From Calamus simplicifolius (lineage: Eukaryota; Streptophyta; Magnoliopsida; Arecales; Arecaceae), in the NCBI GenBank assembly GCA_900491605.1, contig UESW01003880.1, positions 1 through 64,000 on the forward strand: a DNA stretch of 64,000 nucleotides. Direction: 5' to 3'. The position numbers and the translations under genes are program-made. The notes under the pieces were generated by a model. It searched no databases, had not been told where the DNA came from, and was given only the letters and a program-made list of their open reading frames with translations. Below, piece after piece: positions 34,460 to 44,403 of this stretch (position 1 is the first letter of the stretch; the number at the start of each line of letters is the position of its first letter).

Positions 34460-34985
34460 GCGGAAAGATAGATCCCTAGGAGGCTTCATCCTTGGAGGCA
34501 ATTTCAGTAACGCCTGAAACATGCTGATCCGACTAACCCCCTTCATCGCTCAGCCTCAGAGCCATATCTGCCTCGACAATTGGCTGCGAAACTTTGGTCT
34601 CCTTGACAGTAGTTCTTAAAGCCTCTGCTTTCTGGGCAAGTTCTAAAGGAGCCTCCACTGGGTCTCCCTCTGAGGCCACTTTAAAATCGATGCCCAGAGC
34701 ATTTTCATCATCTTCGCCATCATCGGATGAGGGAATCGTAGCTAATGCTTCCGTTATTGGTGACAGAAAGCAATACCTCTCCTTCTCCAAAAATGAGAGC
34801 TTGATGTCTGGGTACTCCTGAATCACCCTAGCCCGTACCTCATTTGCCCCAACTCGGTATGCCTCCTATGAAAATTGAATTCACCCTCGAGCGAATTCAT
34901 CCGAGCTTTTGTATTTCTCAATTGCCAGAGTGATTTCATTGTCCGCCTCGGCCACCCGACGCTCAAGCTCGAAGCACTTCTCTCG
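34460..34985 (-). pseudogene. C-terminal end of an antisense gypsy-type accessory ORF (PF04195-protein-like), truncated
   Basis: Minus strand, from the break at about 34985: EKCFELERRVAEADNEITLA, then IEKYKSSDEFARG, two stops, VRARVIQEYPDIKLSFLEKE, and an acidic tail ending SDEGG. The coiled-coil stretch followed by 'YPDI.LSFL' is how the C-termini of many plant 'putative gypsy type transposon' proteins end. It is antisense to the Tat element at 25971 and lies at its 3' side. Its N-terminal part has been replaced by the pol of the neighbouring element. Assignment is by remembered family pattern. Confidence 0.5.
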
Positions 34986-34989
34986 ACTT

Positions 34990-36990
34990 GAGGCCAAGTG
35001 CACTCAACCAAAAAATCAGCTAACACCTGGGACTTCATTGCAGATCTTGGCCGAATGGACAAGTCGAACTCCCCCAACTTGATGGCCTACCTGGCCAGCC
35101 GATCGGAGGTGTCAGGATGGGACAAGATAGTCCAGAGAGGTTGGTCCGTGAACACCACGATTGGATGAGCTTGAAAGTAGGGTCGGAAGCGCTGAATGAA
35201 GACAACTAGGGCGAAGATGATCTTCTCAGTCTTGGAGTATCTTGTCTCAGCATCGTGGAGTGCTTTACTGGTGTAGTAGACCAGCTTCTACGCTCCATCG
35301 GCATCCATGCGAACAAGCACGAAGCTGACGGCCTCGGGGGAGGCCGCAAGATACGAAAAAGGTTCCTCCCCGCCCCTCGGCTTGGACAGCAGTGGAGGAG
35401 TGGATAAAAATTTCTTTAGCTCCTCGAAAGCTTCCTGATATTCCTTCGTCCACTCGAAGCTGTTGACCTTGCGCAGTACCTTGAAGAAAGGCAGGCACCT
35501 CTCTGCCAACCTTGATAGGAAGTGGCTTAAGGCTGCCACCCTCCAGTCAGGCGCTGCACCTCCTTTTTGCTAGCCGAGGGCCTCATATCTAAGATGGCTC
35601 GGTTCTTGTCGGGGTTGGCTTCGATTCCTCGCTGCATCACCATGAAGCCCAGAAATTTACCTGCCGTAACCCCAAAGGCACACTTGCGGGGGTTCAGCTT
35701 CATCTGGTACTGGTGGAGTTTGCTAAAGGTCTCTGCGAGGTCGGCGACATGGTCGGCAGTGTGGGTGCTCTTGGTCAGCATGTCGTCCACGTACACCTCC
35801 ATATTATGCCCGATCTGGTCCTTAAAGATCTTTTTCATTAACCTTTGATAGGTGGCCCCCGCATTCTTCAATCGAAACGGCATCACCCTATAGCAGTAAA
35901 TACTCTTCTTGGTTACAAAGGAGGTCGCCTCTTCATCCGTTGGGTCCAACCTGATTTGGTTGTACCCCGAGAACGCATCCATGAAGCTGAGGGTCTCGCG
36001 GCCGGACGTAGCATCTACCAACTGATCGATCCAAGGCAGTGGAAAGTTGTCCTTGGGGCACGCTTTATTAAGGTCAGTGAAGTCCATGCACATCCTCCAA
36101 CTTCCATTGGCTTTGCGGACCATCATGACATTTACGAGCCAGTCGGGATAGTGCACTTCGCGAATATGGCCGGCCGCCACCAATTTATGTACCTCCTCGT
36201 CTATGGCCTTCTACCTGTCGAGGGCGAAGCTCCTCTTCTTCTACCGGACGGGTCGGCACTCTGGCTTGATGTTGAGTTGGTGTGTAATCACCTCCTCCGG
36301 GATGCCTGGCATGTCGACGCCGACCAAGCAAAGATGTCAGCATTGGCTCACAGGAAAGTGAGGAGCCGGCTACGGGCTTCCTCCGAAAGCAGGGCTCCGA
36401 TCTGGATGGTCTATGTTGGGTCCTCCCCCAGGGGGAAGGCTAGCAGGTGCTCGGCCGGTTCTCCTCTCCTCTCCGAGTCCCAAGGGTCCAGCGCCTCTAG
36501 TGTAGGTGCAGATATCGCCCCCTGTAGACTGGGGGCCATGTGGTAGCAGAGCGGTGGCGGGTTCTGCTCTCCCCGCATCTCTCCGATGCCCTCGCTGGTA
36601 GGGAACCTCACCAGGAGCCTCTTGGTGGAGATAACAGCATCCAGGAGGTTAAGTCTGGACCTTCCGAGTATGGCGTTATAGGTAAGGGGCACCCGGACCA
36701 CAAGGAAGCTCATAAATACCGTACTTTGACGTGGGGGCGATCCGGCCATGACAGGGAGAGTGATCTCTCCCTTGACCTTTAAGAATCCCCGGTGAACCCC
36801 ATCAAGGGCGTGACGACAGGTTGGAGTAGGTTGGGAGACAGGTTCATACGAACAAAAGCATCGTAACACAAAACGTCCACCGAGCATTTACTATCAACCA
36901 TAATTCTTATCACAGGATGCTTAGCGATCGTCATGGACATGACGACGCTATCATCATTTTTGTTGACCACCCCCTCTAGGTCCTCTTGGA
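34990..36990 (-). pseudogene. Tat pol fragment: protease, reverse transcriptase, RNase H
   Basis: Protease region 36970-36411: IRIMVDSKCSVDVLCYDAFV, where the active-site Gly of D-S-G is Lys, then VPLTYNAILGRSRLNLLDAV. RT 36183-35527: NGSWRMCMDFTDLNKACPKD, FMDAFSGYNQIRLDP and EVYVDDMLTKS, 218 codons open and with the catalytic YVDD intact. RNase H 35539-34990: FEWTKEYQEAFEELKKFL, VYYTSKALHDAETRYSK and LGEFDLSIRPRSAMKSQVLA. A frameshift separates RT and RNase H near 35530 and stops occur at about 36210 and 35285. Confidence 0.85.
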
Positions 36991-37264
36991 AAAGAAAATT
37001 ATAGAATCTAATCCCTCTTTCCCGCTCGACCTCTTGGACAGGCCGCCTACCCCCTAGGGAATCATCGCCAACGTCTTCTCGGTTGGAGCATTATCGACCA
37101 TCGGTAGTGGAGGTGTCGATGGGCCAGGAGCACTCCGGTTATTCCTCTGAATGAACTTCCCCAGGTGGCCTCATTGGATGAGGTCCTCTATCGCCTTCTT
37201 CAGCTGGCGGCAATTGTCGGAGTCGTGGCCGTGGTCCCAATGGTAGCGGCAGTACAAGTTCTTG

Positions 37265-38624
37265 TTACGGGGGGGTCTTCGGGTTCAGCGGAGGAGGGCA
37301 CGATAGGTACGACTCGCCCTTGATCTCAAGCAAGATATGAGAGATGGGGGCAAGTAAGGGGGTGAAAGGGCCGTCCCTCGGTGCAAGAGCCCAGGTACGG
37401 TTGTTCGGTCGGTGGGGAGGCTCAGGCCTCCTAGGGTGAACCTCTGCAAGCTCAGTACGAGCCGGCTTCTTGACAGTGCTTTCATTAGCCTCACGCCGGG
37501 AGGAGTCAGCCTCGTCGGTGCGGATGTATTTTTGGGCCCGACTTAAAAGCTCGGCGTAGGAGCCGGACGGCTTCTTGTTAAGGGAGTACGCAAAGCGGAA
37601 GGGACAGAACCCTCTTTTCAAGGCCAAGGTGACCACGGAGTCCTCGAGGTTATAGACCTCGAGGGCTGCTTCTTTGAACTGAGCGACGTAGTCCCATAGG
37701 GACTCGCCGTTCTTCTGCTGGACGGAAAAAAGGCTGTCCGCTACCCTAGGTATCTTTCGGTAGGCGTCGAAATGGGCCAGGAAGGCCCTCTCCAACTGGC
37801 GGAAGGAGTTGATACTCCGCAGCGGCAGGCGGGAGTACCAAGCTCGGGCCGCTTTCCTCAAGGTGGCGAGAAAGGCGATGCAGAGAAGCGAATCAGTTGC
37901 CCTTTGGACCTGCATGAGGACATTATAGCTTTTCAAATGGTCTAGGGGATCAATGGTCCCATCATACGGGTCCAGCTAAGGAAGACGGAACCGGCTGATA
38001 TTGGTTCCTCCATGATGCGGCGGGACAGCGGCAGCCGGTTGTCATAGTCCGCCTCTGGTGGGTTGGTGATCCGATGGCTGAGCTCCTTCAGCCGCTGGTT
38101 GTAATTGTCGAGCCAGCGCTCAGCCCGGTGGGCTATTCGGCTATCGAAGGACCCCTCCCTCGAGGATTCTGAGGAAGGGGAAGAATGGCGGCGATGCTGA
38201 CAGGGGCGCTCCGCCTCCCTCCCGTGACGCCGTCTATGAGAAGCACTAGTGTGGCGAGAGGGCGACCGAGGCCTTTTGGGGCCCTCTCGGCGGTGAGGCC
38301 TGGGCGAAGTACGGCAGTGGCGAGCTTCTCAGGCGGAAGACCTCCCTCGAGAAGAATGTTGGCTAGGTTGGACGACTCCTGGAACTGACGGAGTGGCTCC
38401 GGCTGCTGCGCGGCTGCTGGTTGCTGCTGCAGGATTTGAACCGCCACCACCAAAGACTGGACTTGCAGGGCAAGGGCAGTAAGCCGGTCTTCTTAAAGCT
38501 GCTACGGCGGTGGTGCAGGGACATTGACCAGGGGAGCGGAGGGGCCAACTGCCAATGGATCAGCCCCCTGATGCTGCCCCCCAGCATGATTGGTGGAGAC
38601 CTCTTGCGCACGGGTCATTACCAT
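37265..38624 (-). pseudogene. Tat gag
   Basis: Minus strand; begins about 38624 with MVMTRAQEVSTNHAGG, runs into a stop after about 40 codons, and continues with VVAVQILQQQPAAAQQPEPL and an Arg/Pro-rich linker. The gag core (37936-37600) is open: ATLRKAARAWYSRLPLRSIN, SFRQLERAFLAHFDAYRKIP and ESLWDYVAQFKEAALEVYNL, matching Retrotrans_gag. It ends near KTPP at 37265, just before RNYDRC-type residues (37210-37260) that look like a degenerate zinc knuckle. Confidence 0.78.
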
Positions 38625-38686
38625 TACTTAAGAGCTTGGGGAAAGAGAAGTTGCCGCTGACAGGTTCGAAGTTTCTCTCTTTCTTT

Positions 38687-38706
38687 CCCTTCCTGGTGCA
38701 CCAATC
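38687..38706 (-). other. Likely primer-binding site of the minus-strand Tat element
   Basis: On the minus strand ATTGGTGCACCAGGAAGG directly follows the LTR end GCGTCAACA. Confidence 0.5.
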
Positions 38707-39560
38707 TGTTGACGCTAAGTCGCTTTCCTCCAACGTCGGGGAACAGAGATCTTCCTCCGCGGTGAACTCCTGCAAGAAAGTCCTCGAGACTGGATGCTCC
38801 GGTAGGGACCCTCCGACGCTCAAGTCAGCGACTCGGGAATGACAAGAGTTATCTAGCAGAAAAGAGCTAGACAACTAGAGTTCAGGATCCTTTTCTTGTT
38901 GTGAGTGTGTGCCTTTATACCTGTTCAAATGTCTCTTTTTTTTGTTTCCAGAAGGTCGCTGATTTTGAGATGCCATTGTCTAGTAACGGACGAAAGGCAA
39001 GGACGACAGTGACGGGTCGCAACCGACACTGGGCATGTCAGAGGTGTCATGCCTCACCTACCACCTGCCAAGCGCAGTGCTACGGGTGACAGGCGGGCCT
39101 GATTGTGTCAGACGTGCACCGTTACAGGGTATGGCCACGCGTTGTTGCAAGCGAGTGGTAGACCACGTGGCCACTGCAGGCGGTTGGTGGGCCACGTGGG
39201 CGCATCAGGCGGCTTGAGGCAGCGGGTTGCCGGTCTCGGAGGCCGAGGCTGAGGCTGATGCAGAAGCTCGAGGCCGAGTCCGAGGCCTAGACAGACGCTC
39301 GAGGCTGAGGTCGAGGCAGAAGCTCGAGGCCGAGACCGAGGCAGACGCTCAAGGCCGAGGCAGACGCTCGAGGCCGGAGCTGAGACAGACGCTTGAGGCC
39401 AAGGCCGAGGCAGACGCTCGAGGCCGAGGCTGACGCAGAAGCTCGAGGCCGAGGGGATCTCGGAGGCCGAGGGAAGGCCGATGCCATCCCACGAGGCCGA
39501 GGAAGGGATCCGTCAGTTTACTTCACTGTTAACTCTGACGATGCTGGATCAGCCACATCA
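38707..39560 (-). repeat. 5' LTR (854 bp) of the minus-strand Tat element
   Basis: On the plus strand it begins TGTTGACGC and ends GATCAGCCACATCA; in element orientation TGATGTGGCTGATC to GGCGTCAACA. The same ends are found in the solo LTR 40781-42558 and at 60591-61314. A TATA-like box (GGTATAAAGG in element orientation) lies at about 38915. Confidence 0.82.
39235..39490 (+). repeat. Minisatellite GAGGCCGAGGCAGACGCTC in the LTR
   Basis: About 12 imperfect units of 18-21 bp with the core CTCGAGGCCGAGGC. Open reading frames across it on both strands are compositional. Confidence 0.85.
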
Positions 39561-39583
39561 TAAGCCATGGAAATCGACATCAT

Positions 39584-39700
39584 CTTGCTAGAACCAAGTT
39601 TATGGCAAAACAATTTGCACTAACAGTGATGCACTTGACTAACTTTCTAGTGATTCATGATGTGTTTGGCATTTCTTGAATTAAATTAAAAAGTGATGCA
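39584..39700 (-). repeat. Dispersed repeat, inverted partner of 57550-57665
   Basis: The reverse complement contains TTAATTCAAGAAATGCCAAA, ATCATGAATCACTAGAAAGT and CATAAACTTGGTTCTAGCAA, all present in the same order at 57550-57665. A 14-bp block is present here but absent there. Confidence 0.85.
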
Positions 39701-40528
39701 CGTTCCGAGCTGTTTCAAATTGATAACAGGGGGAATGAAATGGGGTTATGAGAAAACAACGTAACGGTGATATGGGTACAAAACGGAGCGGATCATAATT
39801 CAGGTACTTGGTTCGATCTTCTTCGTGGGTTGCTTGTGGATTTGGAATTAGGAAGCGTGAGCTTCTGCTGCAGTACTGCTGCTGCTGCTACAGTCTCTCT
39901 TTCTCTCTCTCACTGCACCTACTGCATCGCTACAGTCTTTTGTCCTCCTCTCTCCATTCCTCTTTATCTCTCTTTGTATCTATGCCATTCTCTCTCTATC
40001 TCTTTGGGTGTAATTCTCTTGCTCTCTCTTTCTCTCTCTCCACAAGACATTATTCATTGAGCTCATTTTTTCTCTCCATCTCTTATGCTAAGCCTGCCGT
40101 TTCCTGCCAGCTGACAGGCCTGACGTACGATGTCAGAGCATCGCGTTAGTGTGACCCGGATGGCCTGGCCTGGCCCGTCTCACATGACCCCCCGAGTTCC
40201 CCTTGCCTCGCTCCTTCCAAACACCAACCAGCTTCTCCTTGCAACGTGTCATTTTCGATATAGTGATGGTTTTGTAATTCATTCTAGTAGGGTCCACTCA
40301 CTTCTTTTTCCACTCAAAGGCTGCTTCGCTGTTTCTAAGCATACATGGCTTCCTCCTCTCCTTCTTCCCTCTGGGCCGCTCCCACATCGAGATATACATA
40401 TATATTAGTTTTATTATCTTAGTTATCATAGTTTGCTTGTTTGTCGTTTTGGCCTCTACTGCTTCCATTCAAGTTCCAAGACGGAACATATCCTGCACTT
40501 TTCTGCTAGAACGCGTGTTCTTAATTCG

Positions 40529-40530
<2 letters not shown>

Positions 40531-40580
<50 letters not shown>
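40531..40580. repeat. (TA)n microsatellite
   Basis: About 25 uninterrupted TA units. A similar tract occurs at 55927-55984. Confidence 0.95.
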
Positions 40581-40584
<4 letters not shown>

Positions 40585-40904
40585 CTTCGGTGTCAAATTT
40601 TCATTTCTTCTAATACATAGAACCATTTTATGTGATGAGTACTGTTGACCAGATGATTCGGCGCCGCAACTGTTAGTGTCACTTGTCACATGTCCTGATG
40701 CAAAATGGTCACGCGTCTTAGTGTTGAGCTGCCACTTAGATTGCATGTAATCTATATTCCTACCATAAAATCTTGGCTGGTGATGTGGCTGATCAATGCC
40801 ATTAGAGAATCATGAAGGAAGGAAACCGACGAAGCCCCTTTGGCCTCCAAAGGACCCTTCGGCCACGGTAACTTTATGACCTCATAAAGCCACGCATACC
40901 CAAT

Positions 40905-41345
40905 TTCTCCAAGGCCGACAGCTCCATGGCCGACAGTTCCAAGGCCGACAGCCCCAATGGCCGACAGCTCCATGGCCGACAGCTCCAAGGCCGACAGCTC
41001 CATAGCCGACAGCCCCAATGGCCAACAGCTCCATTGCCGACAGCTCCAAGGCCGACAACTCCATGGCCAACAGCTCCAAGGCTGACAGCTCCAAGGCCGA
41101 CAGCTCCAATAGCTAACACCTCCAAGGCCGACAGCTCCATGGCCGACAGCCCCAATGGCCGACACCTCCAAGGCCGACAGCTCCATGGCCAACAGCTCCA
41201 AGGCCGACAGCTCCATGGCCGACACCTCCAAGGCCGACAGCTCCATGGCCAACAGCTCCAAGGCCGACAGCTCCAAGGCCGATAGCCCCAATGGCCGATA
41301 GCTCATGACCGACAGCTCCATGGTCGATACCTCCATGGCCGACGC
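40905..41345 (+). repeat. 15-bp minisatellite GGCCGACAGCTCCAA
   Basis: About 28 units, with variants GGCCGACAGCCCCAAT (16 bp) and GGCCAACAGCTCCAA. On the minus strand it reads as repeats such as ALELSAMELS, which is a composition effect. Confidence 0.93.
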
Positions 41346-41364
41346 CTCCAAGGTTGACACCCGG

Positions 41365-41990
41365 CACCTCCCAGCGGCCCGCACTTCCCTAGCCAGCCCT
41401 CGGCGTGTCCAAGCCAAGTGGCCCGGCACCTCCCTAGCCGGCCCCCGGCGTGTCCAAACCAAGCGGCCCGACACTTCCCTAGCCAGGCCCCGGCGTGTCC
41501 AAGCCAAGCGGCCCGGCACCTCCCTAGCCGGCCCCCGGCGTGTCCAAATCAAGCGGCCCGGCACCTTCCTAGCCGGCCCCCGGCGTGTCCAAGCTAGGCG
41601 GCCCTGGCACCTCCCAGCCGGCCCCGGCACTTTCCTAGCCGGCTCCCGGCATGTCCAAGCCAAGCGGCCTGGCCCTTTCCTAGCCGGCCCCGGCATGTCC
41701 AAGCTAGGCGGCCCCGGCACCTCCCAGCCGGCCCTCGGCGTGTCCAAGCCAAGCGCCTGACACTTCCTTAGCCGGCCCCCGATGTGTCCAAACCAAGCGG
41801 CCCGGCACTTTCCTAGCCGGCCCCCGGCGTGTCCAAGCTAGGCGGCCCCGGCACCTCCCAGCCGGCCCCGGCACTTTCCTAGCCGGCCACCGGCATGTCC
41901 AAGCCAAGCGGCCCGGCACTCTCCTAGCCGGCCCCGGCCCCTTCCGGCCGGCCCCGGCACTTCCCAGCCGGCCCCGTCATCTCCGAGCCA
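41365..41990 (+). repeat. About 45-bp minisatellite (CTAGCCGGCCCCCGGCGTG)
   Basis: About 12 imperfect units containing CGGCGTGTCCAAGCCAAGCG and CCCGGCACCTCCCTAGCCGG. Spacing shrinks towards the right end. Confidence 0.9.
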
Positions 41991-42558
41991 GCCGGGCCGG
42001 CCCCAGCCATCCCTGGCCGGCCCTGCCCCGGCACTTCCTGGCCGGGGAGGATGGCCCCGGCTTTCTCCTCTCCGATGGGACAGGACCCACCAACCAGCTG
42101 CAGCCACCACTTTGATGGGACTTGACCTGCAGTCCTGACATATCAAAGAAGGAAGCAAGCTCTGCCATTGCTACCATCACCTTAAATGCTCTGACAAGTG
42201 GTAGAACCCCATGCCTCACAGACATCAGCTCTGACACTTTACCCATCAAGGTCATCATTACAAGGCCTCAACTAGTCAAGCCAGACAAACTCTAACCTAT
42301 AAAGAGGGTAAGAGGGACCTCGACCAGGTAACACACTCATTACACCCCTAAACGCTCACAGCGAGGGATCTTCTCGGAGCCATCTCTCTCTCTCTTTCTC
42401 TTTCGAGCTTCCTCAAGCTCACGTTGTTGCCCAGACCACTGACTTGAGCGTCGGAGGGTTCCCGCCGGAATCTCCGGCCTCCGGGACTTGCTTGCAGGCG
42501 TGAGGAGATCGCTGAAGGAGGTGGCCGGACGCTCGAGGCCAGTGATTTGGCGTCAACA

Positions 42559-43418
42559 GTTGGCTTCTACAAACAAAACGAACAAACCATAAGAAAAACA
42601 ACAAACCGAAAACTATAAGGAAAGCCATAAAAAAAGAATCAGCCAAGATACAAATTAATAATAATAGCCTCAAGTCAAGTGATTCCGAATTAGTGGATCG
42701 ATTTTACTTATTTTCATCAATCCCATGCTTAACTTTCGCACTCAAGGAGAAAAGAAACGGCCAAATTAGGGCACCGGAATTCTTCAGACCCAACTGAAAC
42801 GAATACTATGGGACCACAGTAGAGATTAGCAGGAATACAAATCTATGGTGCGTAACCTCTTTTTCCAAGATAAGGCTTTATCTGGACTTTTCATGATATG
42901 GAATGGCTGAGATTTTTCTTTCCATCGTTTTATCATTTAATTCCAAGGTAAGAAGTCCCAGCACCCACGCCTCTACCTCTATCTCTATAGTCTACACCCC
43001 AATATTGTTGAAAACCTTCGTATATATAATCATGCTAATTAACACTTTGCTGCACCCTTATTAATTACGGCCATCGGTTAAAAGTTTTGGAATGGTATAA
43101 GTAGAGCAGTAACGGTCTAAAAGAGTACGTCCCGTCACACAATAGGACTCCGGATGGGGACTTTTATTAATTGGCTCCGATGGGATCCCCATACTGCTGC
43201 CCTCATTCTCCACGCAAGCCCCTCCCGAGCCGGATCAGGTCACATCGGGTGATTTTACTGTACCGATTTCGGATTGGATGGGGGTCGCTCACCTGACCAT
43301 GAAAGACATTGCTTTTTTTTTTTTTCAAAAAAATAATATATTAAAATATTACATAAAGTTAACGAAAAATTAATTACAAGAAATTTTATAGATTTATTTA
43401 AAAAAAAATACATTACAT
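42559..43418. other. Intergenic, no gene seen
   Basis: Short A-rich stretches (42570-42620) and a T-rich tract at 43312-43325. The minus ORF 42419-42673 crosses the LTR end and is not credible. 43255-43563 (minus ORF) overlaps the antisense of the ankyrin duplication. Confidence 0.5.
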
Positions 43419-44285
43419 GTAGGCAGATCATAAAGTTCTTGTTGGACAAACAAGGAATTGATGTTAACTCTATGAACCAAAAAAGCTTTACCCCGCTTGA
43501 TGTGCTGCTAGATTCGACATTTGAACATGTTTTGCTTAAACTACATATAAACCAAATAACCAACTCCCAATTATTCGATGTGGGACAATTGGAGGGGCAT
43601 CACAATCTACTCCCTTAACAGAGGTGACGTCCTCGTCACCACCAGGGGTAATTGATCACAACCACCAGGCAGGCAGGATTCTAGAGGTGGCCCCCATAGG
43701 TTCAAGAGGTGGCTCCCATCCCCCATGGATATAGCACTTTGTCCTGTGTGGCACTTAGCTCCTGCACTTCCGACTGGTGTTAAGGCTTGATACCATATTG
43801 TAACGACCCGGGCCTATGGGCCCGTTTCGTTACAAGAAAGCAAGATGGACAAGCTCCACACCCTGGGCCCACGGGCCCGTTTCGTTACAAGAAAGCAAGA
43901 CGGACAAGGTCCACACTTAGAAGAGATTATTCGAGCTGCCATTGGCTGGGAGACAACGAGAAGTTATTCATCAATCACCAGTAGATATCGAACCAAAAGC
44001 AATGGACAATTTAGCCACACCAAAACATTTCGTAAAGCGACCAATACGACTTGAATGCCTTACTTGTGGTGTGGCTAAATTATCACTTGCTTCTGATTCA
44101 ATCTCTACTGGTTGATGAATAACTTCTTTTGATGTCTTCCAGCCATCGGCAGCTCGAATAATCTCTCCTAAAACTAGATTTCCATGTTTAAATGTTGAAT
44201 CTAGCAGCACATCAAGCGGGGTACAGTATTTTTGGTTTATAGAGTTAACATCAATTCTTTGTTTATCCAACAAGAATTTTATGAC
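43419..44285. pseudogene. Inverted duplication of an ACD6-like ankyrin-repeat gene fragment
   Basis: The minus-strand arm (44285-44071) encodes FLLDKQRIDVNSINQKYCTP, LDVLLDSTFKHGNLVLGEII and RAADGWKTSKEVIHQP, an ankyrin repeat plus linker as in ACD6/At5g02620-type proteins. The plus-strand arm repeats it in the opposite orientation: 43428-43540 (KFLLDKQGIDVNSMNQKS and LDVLLDSTFEH) and 43918-44023 (LEEIIRAAIGWETTR). The plus arm is split by a TRIM-like insertion (43545-43917). The arms meet at TTTAGCCACACCA / TGGTGTGGCTAAA around a loop of about 48 nt (44024-44071). By eye the arms are 80-88% identical. Not coding as a whole; it could be a hairpin RNA source. Confidence 0.8.
43545..43917 (-). 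mobile_element. TRIM-like (miniature LTR) retrotransposon remnant
   Basis: In minus orientation: an LTR piece beginning TGTAACGACCC on the plus strand at 43799; a primer-binding site TGGTATCAAGCC (43784-43795); about 180 bp of non-coding internal sequence; a purine tract AAGGGAGTAGAT; then an LTR start TGTGATGCCCCTCC (43605 leftwards) with TGTCCCACATCG. It splits one arm of the ankyrin duplication. The right LTR piece contains a direct repeat of about 55 bp (GGGCCCGTTTCGTTACAAGA at about 43819 and 43874). Boundaries are approximate. Confidence 0.55.
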
Positions 44286-44403
44286 CTGCTAACGAGAAAG
44301 ACAAAAAGGAAAGTCAAACATCATATACATACATGAAATTGTTCTGCTCGATCAATCTGTCAAGGAGAAGGCTGTCTCTTTGAAGAAGTTGGTTGAGTAT
44401 GTC

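Larger units (their letters stand above)
25971..34985 (+). mobile_element. Tat-lineage Ty3/gypsy element, decayed and truncated at its 3' end
   Basis: 5' LTR 25971-26571, primer-binding region just after it, gag and pol with many in-frame stops (26657-32010), a long 3' non-coding zone with 98-bp repeats, and antisense ORFs before a break at about 34985, where the minus-strand Tat element begins. The second, archaeal-type RNase H domain and the VDNGSS protease are Tat features. No 3' LTR is present, so the element lost its end in the junction. Confidence 0.82.
34985..39560 (-). mobile_element. Second Tat-lineage element, truncated within pol
   Basis: Element orientation is right to left: LTR 39560-38707, primer-binding site, gag, protease, RT, RNase H, then an abrupt end after ADFLVECTW at about 34990. 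The archaeal RNase H, integrase and 3' LTR are missing. It abuts the antisense ORF of the plus-strand Tat element, so the two are joined tail to tail. Confidence 0.82.
39561..40780. other. Intergenic region with CT-rich and TA microsatellites
   Basis: No gene supported. 39584-39700 is an inverted copy of 57550-57665. A CT-rich zone with CTCTCT repeats covers 39890-40085. A short ORF MASSSPSSLWAAPTSRY starts at 40347 after pyrimidine-rich sequence; it could be an exon, but nothing recognisable follows. (TA)n at about 40531-40580. Confidence 0.45.
40781..42558 (+). mobile_element. Minisatellite-rich solo LTR of a Tat-like element (1778 bp)
   Basis: Starts TGATGTGGCTGATC and ends GGCGTCAACA, the same ends as the LTR at 38707-39560. 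Flanks GCTGG (40776-40780) and GTTGG (42559-42563) are a target-site duplication with one C/T difference. A TATA box (CTATAAAGAGG) lies at about 42297, followed by an R-U5-like region that resembles the one at 38720-38900 (GACTTGAGCGTCGGAGGG). No gag or pol adjoins it. Its extra length comes from two minisatellites. Confidence 0.8.

Noticed and set aside
39227..39487. Tandem repeat considered as a CRISPR array
   Set aside because: There are no unique spacers; units follow directly and the context is a plant LTR.
40752..42158. ORFs of up to 331 codons with ALELSAMELS repeats and Pro/Arg-rich repeats
   Set aside because: They lie on GC-rich minisatellites within a solo LTR; open frames occur on both strands.
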